This document shows, in pieces, positions 8,074 through 17,320 of a DNA stretch of 55,830 nt. Within the stretch, counting starts at the first letter, position 1. Every line of letters begins with the position of its first letter. The translations under genes were made by a program, and so were the position numbers. Under the pieces are notes generated by a model. The model saw only the letters and a program-made list of their open reading frames with translations. It was not told the origin of the DNA and did not search any database. This DNA comes from Gammaproteobacteria bacterium. Its GTDB lineage: Bacteria > Pseudomonadota > Gammaproteobacteria > S012-40. The DNA is taken from NCBI GenBank assembly GCA_015487785.1, contig WFPC01000006.1:1-55830 (forward strand), given 5' to 3'.

Positions 8074-9147
8074 ATGCCGAACACGAAACTCACCAATATC
8101 AATGTGATTGCCCAGGATCTGCTGCCCACACCACGGCAGATCAAACAGAAGATCCCGCTCACCGATGGGGCCACTCGCACCGTGCTGGAAGGCCGGGAGA
8201 TCCTGCAGCGTATACTCGCCCGCCAGGATCATCGGCTGTTCGCCGTGGTCGGCCCCTGCTCCATCCACGATCCCGAGGCGGCGATGGACTATGCCCGCCG
8301 TCTCAAGGCCCTGAGCGATGACATTGGCGATACCATCTACCTGGTCATGCGGGTCTATTTCGAGAAACCGCGTACTACCGTGGGCTGGAAGGGCCTGATC
8401 AACGATCCCGACATGGACGACTCCTTCCACATCGAGAAAGGCCTGCTGATCGCGCGTCGCCTGTTGCGCGACATTGCCGAGCTGGGCCTGCCCGCCGCCA
8501 CCGAGGCGCTGGATCCCATTACCCCGCAATACATCTCGGACCTGATCAGTTGGACCGCCATCGGCGCCCGTACCACCGAATCCCAGACCCACCGGGAAAT
8601 GGCCAGCGGCCTGTCCACCCCTGTGGGTTTCAAGAACGGCACCGACGGCAGCCTGGAAGTAGCTATCAATGCCTTGCATTCGGCCGCCCGCCCCCATCAT
8701 TTCCTCGGCATCAACCAGGACGGCCAATGTGCCGTATTCCACACCCGCGGCAACAAGCTGGGCCATGTAGTACTGCGTGGTGGCGGAGGCCAGCCCAATT
8801 ACGACGAGCCTCACATCCGTGAATGCGAACAGGCCCTGGAACGCGCCGGACTGCCGCTCAACATCACGGTGGACTGCAGCCACGGCAATTCGCGCAAGGA
8901 CCCGGCCCGCCAGGGCGGCGTGGTGCAAAACATTGTGCGCCAGATCCAGCACGGCAACCGTTCCATCGTCGCCTTCATGCTGGAGAGCAACCTGGGCTGG
9001 GGCAACCAGGTCATTCCGCAGGATCTCTCCCAGCTCAAATACGGCATCTCCGTCACCGATGCCTGTATCGACTGGGACACCACCGAAACCCTGTTGCGCG
9101 AAGCCCGCGAGGAATTGAAAGACGTGCTGCCCGGGCGTCTGGCCTGA
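8074..9147 (+). CDS. aroF: 3-deoxy-7-phosphoheptulonate (DAHP) synthase, class I AroF/AroG/AroH type
   Basis: This enzyme condenses phosphoenolpyruvate with erythrose-4-phosphate, the first step of the shikimate pathway. The 357-residue length fits the E. coli isozymes. Diagnostic blocks are VVGPCSIHDPE (metal-binding Cys), VMRVYFEKPRTTVGWKGLIN, ATEALDPITPQY, GARTTESQTHREMASGLS, VGFKNGTDG, VDCSHGNS and YGISVTDACI. The TEALDP and TESQTHREMASGLS blocks resemble AroF/AroH more than AroG, but the feedback amino acid cannot be assigned safely. The frame is open upstream to 7666, but homology begins at ATG 8074. The rlmKL start follows after three bases. Confidence 0.95.
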   Translation: MPNTKLTNINVIAQDLLPTPRQIKQKIPLTDGATRTVLEGREILQRILARQDHRLFAVVGPCSIHDPEAAMDYARRLKALSDDIGDTIYLVMRVYFEKPRTTVGWKGLINDPDMDDSFHIEKGLLIARRLLRDIAELGLPAATEALDPITPQYISDLISWTAIGARTTESQTHREMASGLSTPVGFKNGTDGSLEVAINALHSAARPHHFLGINQDGQCAVFHTRGNKLGHVVLRGGGGQPNYDEPHIRECEQALERAGLPLNITVDCSHGNSRKDPARQGGVVQNIVRQIQHGNRSIVAFMLESNLGWGNQVIPQDLSQLKYGISVTDACIDWDTTETLLREAREELKDVLPGRLA

Positions 9148-9150
9148 ACC

Positions 9151-11334
9151 GTGGATTCTCTCCTGTCGCTGTTCGCTGTCGCCCCCAAGGGCATGGAAGA
9201 TCTGTTGGCGGCGGAACTGGAAAGCCTGGGCGCCCATGGCATCGAGCCCACGGTCGCCGGCGCCGGCTTCCGCGGTGACTTGGCCACCGCCTATCGCGTC
9301 TGCCTGTGGTCACGCCTGGCCAACCGTATCCTGCTACCCCTGAGCCAGACCCGGGCCGAAAGCCCCGACGACCTCTACCGCGCCATGCAGACCATCGACT
9401 GGTCGCAACACTTCGGCACGGAACAGACCTTCGCCATCGTCTTCAATGCCAATACGCCCCATCTGCGACACAGTCATTTTGGCGCTCTCAGGGCCAAGGA
9501 TGTGGTGGTCGATCAATTTCGCATCAACTGCGGCGAACGCCCCAGCGTGGATACCGAACAGCCGGATATCCTGATCAATGTGCACTGGCGCCGGGAGCAA
9601 CTGGTCATCAGCCTGGACCTGTCCGGCCATAGCCTGCACCGGCGTGGCTACCGCCTGCGCGGCATGGCTGCGCCGTTGAAGGAGAACCTCGCCGCCGCCC
9701 TGCTGCTGCGTACCCGCTGGCCGGAAATCGCCGCCGGCGGTGGTGCCTTTGTCGACCCTATGTGCGGTTCGGGCACCTTGCTGATCGAAGCGGCGCTGAT
9801 GGCCGCCGACATCGCCCCCGGCCTGCTGCAACAAGACTTCGGCTTGCTGCACTGGAAACAGCATCGCCCCGAACTCTGGCAGGATCTGCGCGAGCAAGCC
9901 CGAAGGCGCCGCCAGGATGGCCTGGCACAACTGCCACCCCTTCGCGGCTTCGACCGCAGTCGCAAGACCCTGCAAGCGGCACGGGAGAACATTCGGCGCG
10001 CTGGGCTGGACGACTACATCCACCTGGAGGCCTGTGAACTGGCCCACTGTACCCCACCGGCCAGGAGCCACGGCGGGCTGCTGCTCACCAATCCGCCCTA
10101 TGGCGAGCGCCTGGGCGAAGAGGAACAATTGCAACAACTCTATCACCGCTTGGGACAGGTGTTGAAAAACCGTTTCCAGGGCTGGCAGGCCGGCGTGTTC
10201 ACCGCCCGTCCGGAACTGGCCCAGCAACTGGGCTTGCGTGCGCTCAAGATCCACAGCCTGTTCAACGGCGCGCTGGCCTGCAAACTGCTACACTTCGACA
10301 TCGCTCCCCGCTGGTATCGCCAGCCCCAGCGTTTCCCTCGCCCCCTGCCCGCAACACAGCGCAGCGCCCAGGCCGAAATGCTGCAAAACCGTTTGCGCAA
10401 GAATCACAAGCGTCTGTCCCGCTGGCTCAGACGTGAGCAAATCCAGTGCTATCGCCTGTACGATCACGATCTGCCCGAATATGCCTTCGCCATCGATGTC
10501 TACCAGGGTGAACGATGCTGGGTCCTGGTACAGGAATACCAGGCCCCAGCCACGGTGGACAAGGACAAGGCCCGGCAGCGCACCCGCGAAGCGCTGGGGG
10601 TGGTACTCGACGAGCTGGATATCCCACCCGAGCAGTTGTATTACAAACTTCGCAAGCCGCAAAAGGGGCGGGAACAATATCAGAAGATCATGTCCAGTGG
10701 CGAGTTTCACACCGTCTGCGAGGGAGGTCACCGTTTCCTGGTGAACTTCACCGACTATCTCGACACCGGCCTGTTCTTGGATCATCGACTCACCCGGCAA
10801 CTGATCCAGTCACTGGCAACCGGCAAGCGCTTTCTCAACCTGTTCGCCTACACCGGCAGCGTCACGGTCTATGCCGCCAAGGGAGGAGCCCGCAGCACCA
10901 CCAGCGTGGACCTCTCGACCACTTACCTGGACTGGGCCCGGCGCAACCTGGAACTCAACGATATCGATGGAAACACACACCGACTGATCCGTGCCGACTG
11001 CCTGCAGTGGCTGGAACAAGCCATACGCGAGAACATGCGCTTCGAACTGATCTTCATCGACCCGCCCAGTTTCTCCAACTCCAAGCGCATGCGTCAGACC
11101 TTCGATGTGCAACGCGACCACGTGGCCCTGCTGAGCCAGGCCGCCAGATTGCTGAGCGACGACGGCGTGATGATCTTTTCCAACAACCGGCGCGATTTCA
11201 AACTGGACCAGGAAGCCTTGCGGAGCCTGTTCGAGATCGAGAATCTCGGCCGCCGCACCCTGCCCGAGGATTTTCGCAACAACCCCAAGATCCACCACTG
11301 CTGGCGATTGCGGCCGGCCCGGGCCGGCTGGTGA
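9151..11334 (+). CDS. rlmL: Bifunctional 23S rRNA methyltransferase RlmKL
   Basis: A fused enzyme that makes m2G2445 (RlmL half) and m7G2069 (RlmK half) in 23S rRNA. The 727 residues comprise an N-terminal THUMP domain (1-160), a first Rossmann methyltransferase with FVDPMCGSGTLLIEAA and LLTNPPYGERLGEE, and a second with FLNLFAYTGSVTVYAA, TSVDLSTTYLDWA and FIDPPSFSNSKRM. Length and order match E. coli RlmKL (702 residues). The start is GTG three bases after the DAHP synthase stop with no clear Shine-Dalgarno, so translation probably depends on coupling. Aromatic synthesis and rRNA modification have no obvious functional link. Confidence 0.95.
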   Translation: MDSLLSLFAVAPKGMEDLLAAELESLGAHGIEPTVAGAGFRGDLATAYRVCLWSRLANRILLPLSQTRAESPDDLYRAMQTIDWSQHFGTEQTFAIVFNANTPHLRHSHFGALRAKDVVVDQFRINCGERPSVDTEQPDILINVHWRREQLVISLDLSGHSLHRRGYRLRGMAAPLKENLAAALLLRTRWPEIAAGGGAFVDPMCGSGTLLIEAALMAADIAPGLLQQDFGLLHWKQHRPELWQDLREQARRRRQDGLAQLPPLRGFDRSRKTLQAARENIRRAGLDDYIHLEACELAHCTPPARSHGGLLLTNPPYGERLGEEEQLQQLYHRLGQVLKNRFQGWQAGVFTARPELAQQLGLRALKIHSLFNGALACKLLHFDIAPRWYRQPQRFPRPLPATQRSAQAEMLQNRLRKNHKRLSRWLRREQIQCYRLYDHDLPEYAFAIDVYQGERCWVLVQEYQAPATVDKDKARQRTREALGVVLDELDIPPEQLYYKLRKPQKGREQYQKIMSSGEFHTVCEGGHRFLVNFTDYLDTGLFLDHRLTRQLIQSLATGKRFLNLFAYTGSVTVYAAKGGARSTTSVDLSTTYLDWARRNLELNDIDGNTHRLIRADCLQWLEQAIRENMRFELIFIDPPSFSNSKRMRQTFDVQRDHVALLSQAARLLSDDGVMIFSNNRRDFKLDQEALRSLFEIENLGRRTLPEDFRNNPKIHHCWRLRPARAGW

Positions 11335-11359
11335 AACATTCAGGCCAGGGTCATCCGGC

Positions 11360-12889
11360 TCAAGCCAGGCGGTCGTCGGCCACCCAGTAGCGGGGATCCT
11401 CGATCAGGTTCACCTCCACCAGATCACCGGCCGTTTCCAGCAGGCGGCGGCAATCCTCGCTCAGGTGGCGCAAATGCAGTTTCTTGCCCGCCCGGGTATA
11501 ACGCTCGGCCAGGTTGTCTATGGCTTCCAGGCCCGAATGATCGTATACCCGTGAATAGCGGAAATCGATCACCACCTCGTCGGGGTCGTTGTCCACATCG
11601 AACAGGTTCATGAAATTGTGCACCGAGCTGAAAAACAACGGCCCGCGCAACAGGTATGATTTACGTCCCTTCTCGTCGGTGGATATTTCCACGTGAATGT
11701 TTCGCGCATGCTGCCAGGCGAACACCAGGGCCGAGACGATCACGCCCACCACCACGGCCACGGCCAGGTCGGTGGCCACAGTTACTGCCGAAACCAGGAT
11801 CAGCACGAAGGCATCGGCTCGCGGCACCCTACCCAGGATACGGAAGCTGGACCATTCGAAGGTGCCGATCACCACGATGAACATCACCCCGATCAGCACC
11901 GCCAGTGGGATCATCTCGATCAGACCCGAAGCAAACAGAATGAAGGCCAGCAGGAACAGGGCGGCGGAAATGCCCGACATGCGTCCCCGCCCACCGGAGT
12001 TGACGTTGATCATGCTCTGCCCGATCATGGCGCAGCCCCCCATGCCGCCGAAGAAACCGGTCACCGTATTGGCCACACCCTGACCTATGCACTCCCTGTT
12101 GCCACGGCCGCGGGTATTGGTGATGTCATCGATCAGGGTCAGGGTTAGCAGAGACTCGATCAGGCCAATGGCGGCAAAGATCAGCGAATACGGCAGAATG
12201 ATCCATAGGGTTTCCAGATTCAGCGGCACCGCAGGGATATGGAACTCGGGCAGGCCGCCGGCGATGGAGGCCAGATCGCCCACGGTGCGAGTATCCAGAT
12301 CCAGCGCAATCACCAGTCCGCTGACCACGATGATGGCGGCCAGCGAAGAAGGGATGATACGGGTGAAACGCGGCAAAAAATGGATGATGGCCATGGTCAG
12401 GGCAATCAGGCCGAGGAAGATCAGCAACGGCGTGCCACTCATCCAGGTCATTCCACCCTCGCCATCGGGCACCTGGAACTGCTTCAACTGGGCCAGGAAG
12501 ATCACGATGGCCAGGCCGTTGACGAACCCCAGCATCACCGGATACGGCACCATGCGAATGAACTTGCCCAGACGCAACAGCCCGGCGATGATCTGGATCA
12601 GCCCCATCAGCACCACCGCGGCAAACAGATATTCCACCCCGTGACTGGCCACCAGCTCCACCATCACCACCGCCAAAGCGCCGGTGGCACCGGAAATCAT
12701 CCCCGGCCGACCACCGATGGCCGCGGTGATCAATCCCACCATGAAGGCCGCGTACAGCCCCACCAGGGGATGCACCCCGGCTACGAAGGCAAAAGCCACC
12801 GCCTCGGGCACCAGCGCCAGCGCCACGGTAAGCCCGGACAATACATCGTCCTTGAGACTGACGGTGCGATTGACCCATATATCGAACAT
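11360..12889 (-). CDS. SulP-family anion transporter with C-terminal STAS domain
   Basis: This inner-membrane SulP/SLC26-type protein is expected to carry sulfate, bicarbonate or another anion. Ten or more hydrophobic segments span about residues 15-390, with the family blocks [20 protein letters not shown] and [25 protein letters not shown] domain follows (about 400-495; [20 protein letters not shown]). There is no carbonic anhydrase or sulfate-assimilation gene beside it, so the substrate is open. ATG at 12889 was chosen because GGCGAGG lies six bases upstream; an in-frame TTG at 12910 is less likely. A strong promoter match lies about 43 bases upstream. Confidence 0.93.
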   Translation of the reverse strand: MFDIWVNRTVSLKDDVLSGLTVALALVPEAVAFAFVAGVHPLVGLYAAFMVGLITAAIGGRPGMISGATGALAVVMVELVASHGVEYLFAAVVLMGLIQIIAGLLRLGKFIRMVPYPVMLGFVNGLAIVIFLAQLKQFQVPDGEGGMTWMSGTPLLIFLGLIALTMAIIHFLPRFTRIIPSSLAAIIVVSGLVIALDLDTRTVGDLASIAGGLPEFHIPAVPLNLETLWIILPYSLIFAAIGLIESLLTLTLIDDITNTRGRGNRECIGQGVANTVTGFFGGMGGCAMIGQSMINVNSGGRGRMSGISAALFLLAFILFASGLIEMIPLAVLIGVMFIVVIGTFEWSSFRILGRVPRADAFVLILVSAVTVATDLAVAVVVGVIVSALVFAWQHARNIHVEISTDEKGRKSYLLRGPLFFSSVHNFMNLFDVDNDPDEVVIDFRYSRVYDHSGLEAIDNLAERYTRAGKKLHLRHLSEDCRRLLETAGDLVEVNLIEDPRYWVADDRLA

Positions 12890-12931
12890 GCAGAACCTCG
12901 CCAGGAACAACCGGTTGAAAAAAGGGCGTGG

Positions 12932-12960
12932 ATTCTACGCGCCGGAAGGGCCAAAGTCAA
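12932..12960 (-). promoter_or_regulatory. Sigma70-type promoter of the SulP gene
   Basis: On the minus strand: -35 TTGACT (12960-12955), a 17-base spacer and -10 TAGAAT (12937-12932). Each hexamer matches five of six consensus positions. The predicted 5' UTR is about 35 bases. Confidence 0.65.
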
Positions 12961-12988
12961 AACAACAACACCACAACCCAAAGGGCTA

Positions 12989-13017
12989 TTGGCGCATCAC
13001 AAAGGAAGGTGTACACT
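12989..13017 (+). promoter_or_regulatory. Candidate promoter of the small membrane protein gene
   Basis: TTGGCG (12989-12994), a 17-base spacer and TACACT (13012-13017), about 79 bases before the ATG at 13096. It is divergent from the SulP promoter and within 30 bases of it, so one regulator could act on both. Confidence 0.45.
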
Positions 13018-13095
13018 GGATTCATCCTGTGCGGAAACAGCGCCTGGCGTTCAATTTGCATCATCTTTCGGCATACCCCACCGAGGTAAGCTGCC

Positions 13096-13341
13096 ATGAA
13101 ACGAAACAGACCCCGTGGACTGCTCAGCCCCATAGACCGCATCGTGCGGGTAACCATCGGTTTCATGATCCTGGTCTTCGCCTATACCCTGTCCCTGCCC
13201 ACGCTGGATTTCGCCGAACTGCACATGGTCACCGTCTATCTCTGGGTGACGGTCATGGTCTCATGGGATCCTATCTACGCCATTGTTCACAAAATCAAAA
13301 AGATGCGAGCTGAAGAACGGGTCATGTCGGGCAAATTCTAG
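13096..13341 (+). CDS. Small inner-membrane protein, DUF2892-like
   Basis: An 81-residue protein with a basic N-terminus, two predicted membrane helices (about 17-38 and 44-60) and a basic tail (KIKKMRAEERV). The pattern SPIDRIVRVTIGFMIL followed by YLWVTVMVSWDPIYAI resembles the DUF2892 two-helix domain found alone or beside rhodanese domains. No enzymatic residues are evident. GAGG lies nine bases before the ATG. It is monocistronic between the SulP promoter and the convergent cobT gene. Confidence 0.75.
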   Translation: MKRNRPRGLLSPIDRIVRVTIGFMILVFAYTLSLPTLDFAELHMVTVYLWVTVMVSWDPIYAIVHKIKKMRAEERVMSGKF

Positions 13342-13392
13342 GAACCCGTCGAACTTGGACCATCGTAGCGAGCGAGGGGAGAAAAGTGGCAG

Positions 13393-13439
13393 AAACTCTC
13401 TGAGTTTGAGGCAAATACTGGGCTTTTTGGCGAAAAACC
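13393..13439. terminator. Paired hairpins between convergent genes (possible bidirectional terminator)
   Basis: AAACTC-TCT-GAGTTT (13393-13407) is a perfect six-base-pair stem. A second imperfect one, GG(c)TTTTT-GGCG-AAAAACC (13421-13439), gives a U-rich arm in either direction. They lie in the 158-base gap between the 3' ends of the small membrane protein gene and cobT, where terminators are expected. Confidence 0.4.
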
Positions 13440-13499
13440 GGGGAGATATTGGCCGCTCTCCTTCTTGCGCAGTGGGTCATCCCCAAACCCGACTGGCTC

Positions 13500-14549
13500 C
13501 TAGCCCTGCGACACACCTGCCTCGCTGAAGGTGGCCATCTTCTCGTGCAGGCTGCAGGCTGCGCGCAGCAAGGGCAGAGCCACCGCCGCGCCACTGCCCT
13601 CGCCCAGGCGCATGCCCAGATCCAACAGGGGTTCGGCCCGCAAGGCCTGTAACAACAGGCGGTGCCCCGGCTCCGCCGAGGCATGGGCAAACAACAGCCA
13701 CGGTGCCAGCTCGGGGCGCAGGCGCGTCGCCACCAGGGCGGCAGCGGTGGCAATGAAGCCGTCCACCAACGCCGGCAGACCCTGCTGCCCACAGGCCACA
13801 TAGGCTCCCGCCATGGCCGCCAGCTCGAAACCGCCCAGGCAACGCAAAGCATGCAAGGGGGCGTCCATGGGCACGCGATGATGCGCCAGAGCCCGCTCGA
13901 TCACCTGTGCCTTGTGGGCCATCTCCGCAGCCCCCAGGCCGGTACCCGGCCCCACCAGCTCCACCGCAGGCCTCCGTAACAGCGCACAGGCCACCGCCGT
14001 CGCCGCGCTGGTATTGGCAATACCCATCTCCCCGGCGATGAACAAGTCCGTCCCCGCGGCCACGGCCCGGGCCACCGCTTCCCGCCCTTGCGCCAGGGCC
14101 TGGCTCAATTGCACCTCGTCCATGGCCTCTAGGCGCGCAAAATTCGCCGTGCCGGCAGCAATGCGGCGATCGAGCACGCCGGGCAAATCCTCCAGCGCAC
14201 CCACTGTGCCCAGGTTGACCACTTCCAGGCGCGCTCCCAGGCGACGCGCCAGCACATTGATGGCCGCACCGCCGCGGGAAAAATTGCGCACCATTTCGGC
14301 TGTCACCGCCTGGGGAAAGGCCGATACGCCTTCGACCGCCACTCCATGATCGGCGGCAAACACGGTGATACTCACCTCATCCACACGGGGCAAGGGGCGC
14401 CCCTGCAAGCCGGCCAGATCCACTGCCAGTTCTTCCAGCCGCCCCAGGGAACCCGGCGGCTTGGTCAACACCTGCTGGCGTTCCCGAGCCGCGTGTCGCG
14501 TTGCCTCGTCCACCACTCGCAGGGGCTGGTACAACCATTGGTCGGTCAA
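13500..14549 (-). CDS. cobT: Nicotinate-nucleotide--dimethylbenzimidazole phosphoribosyltransferase CobT
   Basis: This enzyme activates dimethylbenzimidazole to alpha-ribazole phosphate for the lower ligand of cobalamin. The 349 residues show the family blocks [61 protein letters not shown] and the C-terminal catalytic region [15 protein letters not shown] start at 14549 is preferred over ATG 14570. The TTG overlaps the cobU stop as TTGA, has GGGAG eight bases upstream, and yields an N-terminus (TDQWL) matching CobT proteins that start MTDWWL. Coupled to cobU, it completes the nucleotide-loop steps except CobS and CobC, which are not here. Confidence 0.94.
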   Translation of the reverse strand: MTDQWLYQPLRVVDEATRHAARERQQVLTKPPGSLGRLEELAVDLAGLQGRPLPRVDEVSITVFAADHGVAVEGVSAFPQAVTAEMVRNFSRGGAAINVLARRLGARLEVVNLGTVGALEDLPGVLDRRIAAGTANFARLEAMDEVQLSQALAQGREAVARAVAAGTDLFIAGEMGIANTSAATAVACALLRRPAVELVGPGTGLGAAEMAHKAQVIERALAHHRVPMDAPLHALRCLGGFELAAMAGAYVACGQQGLPALVDGFIATAAALVATRLRPELAPWLLFAHASAEPGHRLLLQALRAEPLLDLGMRLGEGSGAAVALPLLRAACSLHEKMATFSEAGVSQG

Positions 14550-15064
14550 AATGTTTCTCCCTTCAGGCATTGGGGCAGGCCGGCGGTCATCAGGGTAACG
14601 CGCTCACAACAAGCCGCCAGGGCCTGATGCAAACGCCCGGCCTCATCACAGAAACGACGATTCAGCTCACCCAAAGGCACGATGCCCTGGCCCACCTCGT
14701 TACTCACCAGCAAGATCTCACCGGGCAGCGCGGGCAGACAGTCAAGCAAGGCCTTGCGTTCCCGTTCCAACCGCGCATCACCGGCATGCAGCAAATTACT
14801 CAACCACAAGGTAAGGCAGTCCACCAACAGACAATGGCCGGGGCCGGCGTGCTTTGCCAGGGCATCGGCCAGGGCCAGGGGCTCCTCCACCACCTGCCAA
14901 TGCTCGGGTCGCCGACGGCGGTGCAAGACAATGCGCTGCGCCATCTCCGCATCCAAGGCCTGGGCCGTGGCGAGATAAATCACCGTCTTGCCACTGCTCC
15001 CGGCCTGCTGCTCGGCATAGCGACTCTTGCCCGAGCGCACCCCGCCGAGTATCAGATGTTTCAT
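14546..15064 (-). CDS. cobU: Adenosylcobinamide kinase / adenosylcobinamide-phosphate guanylyltransferase CobU (CobP)
   Basis: A bifunctional enzyme of cobalamin assembly and salvage. It phosphorylates adenosylcobinamide and then attaches GMP. The 172 residues begin [18 protein letters not shown] with a P-loop (GGVRSGKS, 7-14), followed by [13 protein letters not shown], the [11 protein letters not shown] block, [14 protein letters not shown] and [13 protein letters not shown], all typical of CobU. ATG at 15064 has AGGGGGAGG just upstream. An extended open frame to 15145 lacks homology. No cobalamin riboswitch core (no GCCACTG box) is visible upstream. Confidence 0.95.
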   Translation of the reverse strand: MKHLILGGVRSGKSRYAEQQAGSSGKTVIYLATAQALDAEMAQRIVLHRRRRPEHWQVVEEPLALADALAKHAGPGHCLLVDCLTLWLSNLLHAGDARLERERKALLDCLPALPGEILLVSNEVGQGIVPLGELNRRFCDEAGRLHQALAACCERVTLMTAGLPQCLKGETF

Positions 15065-15147
15065 AAGCCTCCCCCTTGGCATACACCGGCACAGGCTCGT
15101 TCTCAAATCACCCCCGTGAAACGACGGCTCAAGGTCGAGCGGCAAGG

Positions 15148-15177
15148 TTTATATCATGCTCGGCCGGCAACGGCCAA
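15148..15177 (-). promoter_or_regulatory. Candidate promoter of cobU-cobT
   Basis: On the minus strand: TTGGCC (15177-15172), an 18-base spacer and TATAAA (15153-15148), giving a leader of about 80 bases before cobU. Confidence 0.4.
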
Positions 15178-15229
15178 TCTGGTAGACTTGTCGAAGCTTG
15201 ATACCTGTTCGCTTGCACCGGGATCCTTC

Positions 15230-16618
15230 GTGCGCATCAAAAAACGCTGGCCACTGTGGTTCGCCTTCATCGCTTTCCTGTTCGTTCTGTTCATCGGCCC
15301 CTGGCCTCTGGCCGAGTCCGACTTCCACCATGCCAGTTACGCCGAAAATACCTTTGCCCGTATCCAACAAGCCAAGATCGACCAACATAGCGGCCCTCTG
15401 CTGGCCGGTGCTGCACAGGCCGACATCACGCCCCCGCCCGGTGTGCCTCTGGGCGGCTATTCCGCTCGTTCACCCAAGGCCAACACCGGCGCCATGGCTC
15501 CGGTGCACGTGGGCGCGCTGAGCCTTGGCAATGGACAGCATACCGTCACCCTGATCAGCGCGGAAATCCTGCTGCCACTGCCCAGGCTGGTCGATGCCGT
15601 GGTGAAGCGCACCGGGCTGGCGCGGGAGAGTCTCTATTTCACTGCCAGCCATACCCATTCCGGGCCCGGTGGCTATGCCGACAGTTTCGTCGCCCGCTTC
15701 ACCCTGGGCGAGCTGGATCCCGCCTATTTCGAGTTGCTGGTGAGCCGCATCAGCCAGGCCGTGATGCAAAGCCGACGAGCCCTGCAACCCGCCCGATTAC
15801 ACTATTACCGGCTGCGTCCCTCTCCCGAGCTGGCGGGTCGCCTGATCTACAACCAACTGGAACACGGCCCCCACGCCCACAGCACCGTGCACGTGCTGCA
15901 GCTACTATCCAAAAAGGGCGGCCAAGCCCTGGCCACCTTGCTAAGTTTCAGTGCCCATCCCACCTTTCTCGGTCGCATCAACCGCCAGGTCAGCGGTGAC
16001 TATCCGGCCCTGGTGACACAGCAACTGCAAACGCTCCTGCACGGCCCGGTACTGTTTGCCGCCGGTGCCGTGGGCGGCATGCTGCCCATGGGGCTGGGCC
16101 AGATTCCCGCTACCGATCTCCCGCGGGAGTTGACCCAAATGCAGGACATGGCCACTCGCCTGGCCGATTTCATCATTGCACGCCTGGCCGATACCCCACC
16201 CACGCTGAGCCTGGAGCGGGCCGCCATCGCAACCCTGCTGTTACCGGTGGACCTGCCTCCGCCCAGCTACCGGCTGGGAGAACACTGGCAACTGAGCCCC
16301 TGGCTGATCGATCTAGTGTTTCATTCCCGCCATAGTTATGTCCATGCCCTGCGGGTCGGGGACATCGTCTGGCTGGGCTACCCGGCGGATTATGCCGGTG
16401 AACTGGCCATGGAACTGGAACGCTGGGGCGAGGCTCGAAACATCTACCCCTGGGTCAGCTCGTTCAATGGTGACTACATCGGCTATTTGTCACCATCCGA
16501 ACGTTTCTCCATGCCGCACTATACCGTGCGTGACGTGAGTTTCTACGGACGCTGGGCCGGGGATTATTTCAATGCCATCGGCAAGCGGCTGATGCAAAAG
16601 ATGACTACCCCGGATTGA
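15230..16618 (+). CDS. Membrane-anchored neutral/alkaline ceramidase-like protein with altered active site
   Basis: A 462-residue protein with an N-terminal membrane anchor (about 8-26) and an exported domain resembling the neutral ceramidase N-terminal domain (AGAAQADITPPPGVPLGGYS at 59-78; TASHTHSGPGGYADSF from 138, with zinc-type His141 and His143; FSAHPTFLGR; GDIVWLGYPADYAGELA). True ceramidases carry GDVSPN with the catalytic Ser. Here the equivalent stretch is VGGMLPM (281-287), so that Ser and Asp are absent. The ceramidase C-terminal domain also seems missing. The reaction is therefore uncertain; many bacterial members are unstudied. GTG at 15230 was chosen because it precedes the basic-hydrophobic anchor and a GGGAT. 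Confidence 0.75.
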   Translation: MRIKKRWPLWFAFIAFLFVLFIGPWPLAESDFHHASYAENTFARIQQAKIDQHSGPLLAGAAQADITPPPGVPLGGYSARSPKANTGAMAPVHVGALSLGNGQHTVTLISAEILLPLPRLVDAVVKRTGLARESLYFTASHTHSGPGGYADSFVARFTLGELDPAYFELLVSRISQAVMQSRRALQPARLHYYRLRPSPELAGRLIYNQLEHGPHAHSTVHVLQLLSKKGGQALATLLSFSAHPTFLGRINRQVSGDYPALVTQQLQTLLHGPVLFAAGAVGGMLPMGLGQIPATDLPRELTQMQDMATRLADFIIARLADTPPTLSLERAAIATLLLPVDLPPPSYRLGEHWQLSPWLIDLVFHSRHSYVHALRVGDIVWLGYPADYAGELAMELERWGEARNIYPWVSSFNGDYIGYLSPSERFSMPHYTVRDVSFYGRWAGDYFNAIGKRLMQKMTTPD

Positions 16619-16633
16619 GGATTTTCTGAGAGC

Positions 16634-17320
16634 ATGTACTTCGTCATTCTCGGACTGTTGATCATGGCCCTGGTGTTCGGCCCCCAACTCTGGGCACGCT
16701 ATGTCTTTCAGCGTCACAACCGGCCGCGGCCGCAGATGCCGGGCACCGGCGGCGAGCTGGCACGCCATCTCATAGAACGCTTCGGGCTCAAGGGGGTAAA
16801 GGTGGAGGTCACCGAGCTGGGCGATCACTACGACCCACAGAGCAAGACCGTACGCCTGCAACAACAGCACTACCAGGGCCGTTCACTCACCGCCATTGCC
16901 ATCGCCGCCCATGAGGTGGGTCATGCTATTCAGGATCATCAGAACAGCCCGCTGCTGCGCAGTCGCACCCGCCTTGTGGGCTTTGCCCAGTGGACCGAAA
17001 AAGCCGGCTCCCTGGCCATGATGGCCATCCCCGTGGTTGGCCTGCTCAGCCGCTCACCCTCCGCCAGCGCGCTGCTGTTCTTTCTCGGCATCGCCAGCCT
17101 GTTCGTATCCACGCTGGTGCACCTGGTGACCCTGCCGGTGGAATGGGACGCCAGTTTCAACAAGGCCCTGCCCATACTCAAGGAGGGCAATTACATCCAG
17201 CCACAAGACTACAAGGCGGTGCGCCAAATTCTCAAGGCGGCGGCGTTGACCTATGTGGCCGGTTCCCTGGCCAGCCTGCTCAATCTGGCACGCTGGATTG
17301 CGATTCTGCGGCGGCGTTGA
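16634..17320 (+). CDS. Membrane zinc metallopeptidase, YugP-like
   Basis: A 228-residue inner-membrane protein of the neutral zinc metallopeptidase family (YugP, Zn_peptidase_2). It has an N-terminal membrane helix (2-19) and the zinc motif HEVGH (93-97, AIAAHEVGHAIQ). Two or three hydrophobic segments follow (about 125-160 and 205-220), with the conserved LPVEWDASFNKAL block whose acidic residue probably completes the metal site. The ATG lies 15 bases after the ceramidase-like gene, so the two are probably co-transcribed. The last 41 bases overlap the 3' end of the convergent phosphodiesterase gene. Substrate unknown. Confidence 0.88.
   Translation: MYFVILGLLIMALVFGPQLWARYVFQRHNRPRPQMPGTGGELARHLIERFGLKGVKVEVTELGDHYDPQSKTVRLQQQHYQGRSLTAIAIAAHEVGHAIQDHQNSPLLRSRTRLVGFAQWTEKAGSLAMMAIPVVGLLSRSPSASALLFFLGIASLFVSTLVHLVTLPVEWDASFNKALPILKEGNYIQPQDYKAVRQILKAAALTYVAGSLASLLNLARWIAILRRR

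Noticed and set aside
11693-12644. Long plus-strand frames opposite the SulP gene
   Set aside because: They are antisense to a clear membrane transporter, and their His/Gln/Arg-rich compositions reflect its codons.
14501-15229. Open frame continuous with and upstream of the ceramidase-like gene
   Set aside because: It is antisense to cobU and cobT, has no family match and is Gln/Pro/His-rich, as expected of a shadow frame. Homology and the membrane anchor begin at GTG 15230.
15065-15229. Cobalamin riboswitch upstream of cobU
   Set aside because: The minus-strand leader was searched by eye for the conserved GCCACTG box and surrounding B12-box pattern, and none was found. Only a promoter-like element is present.
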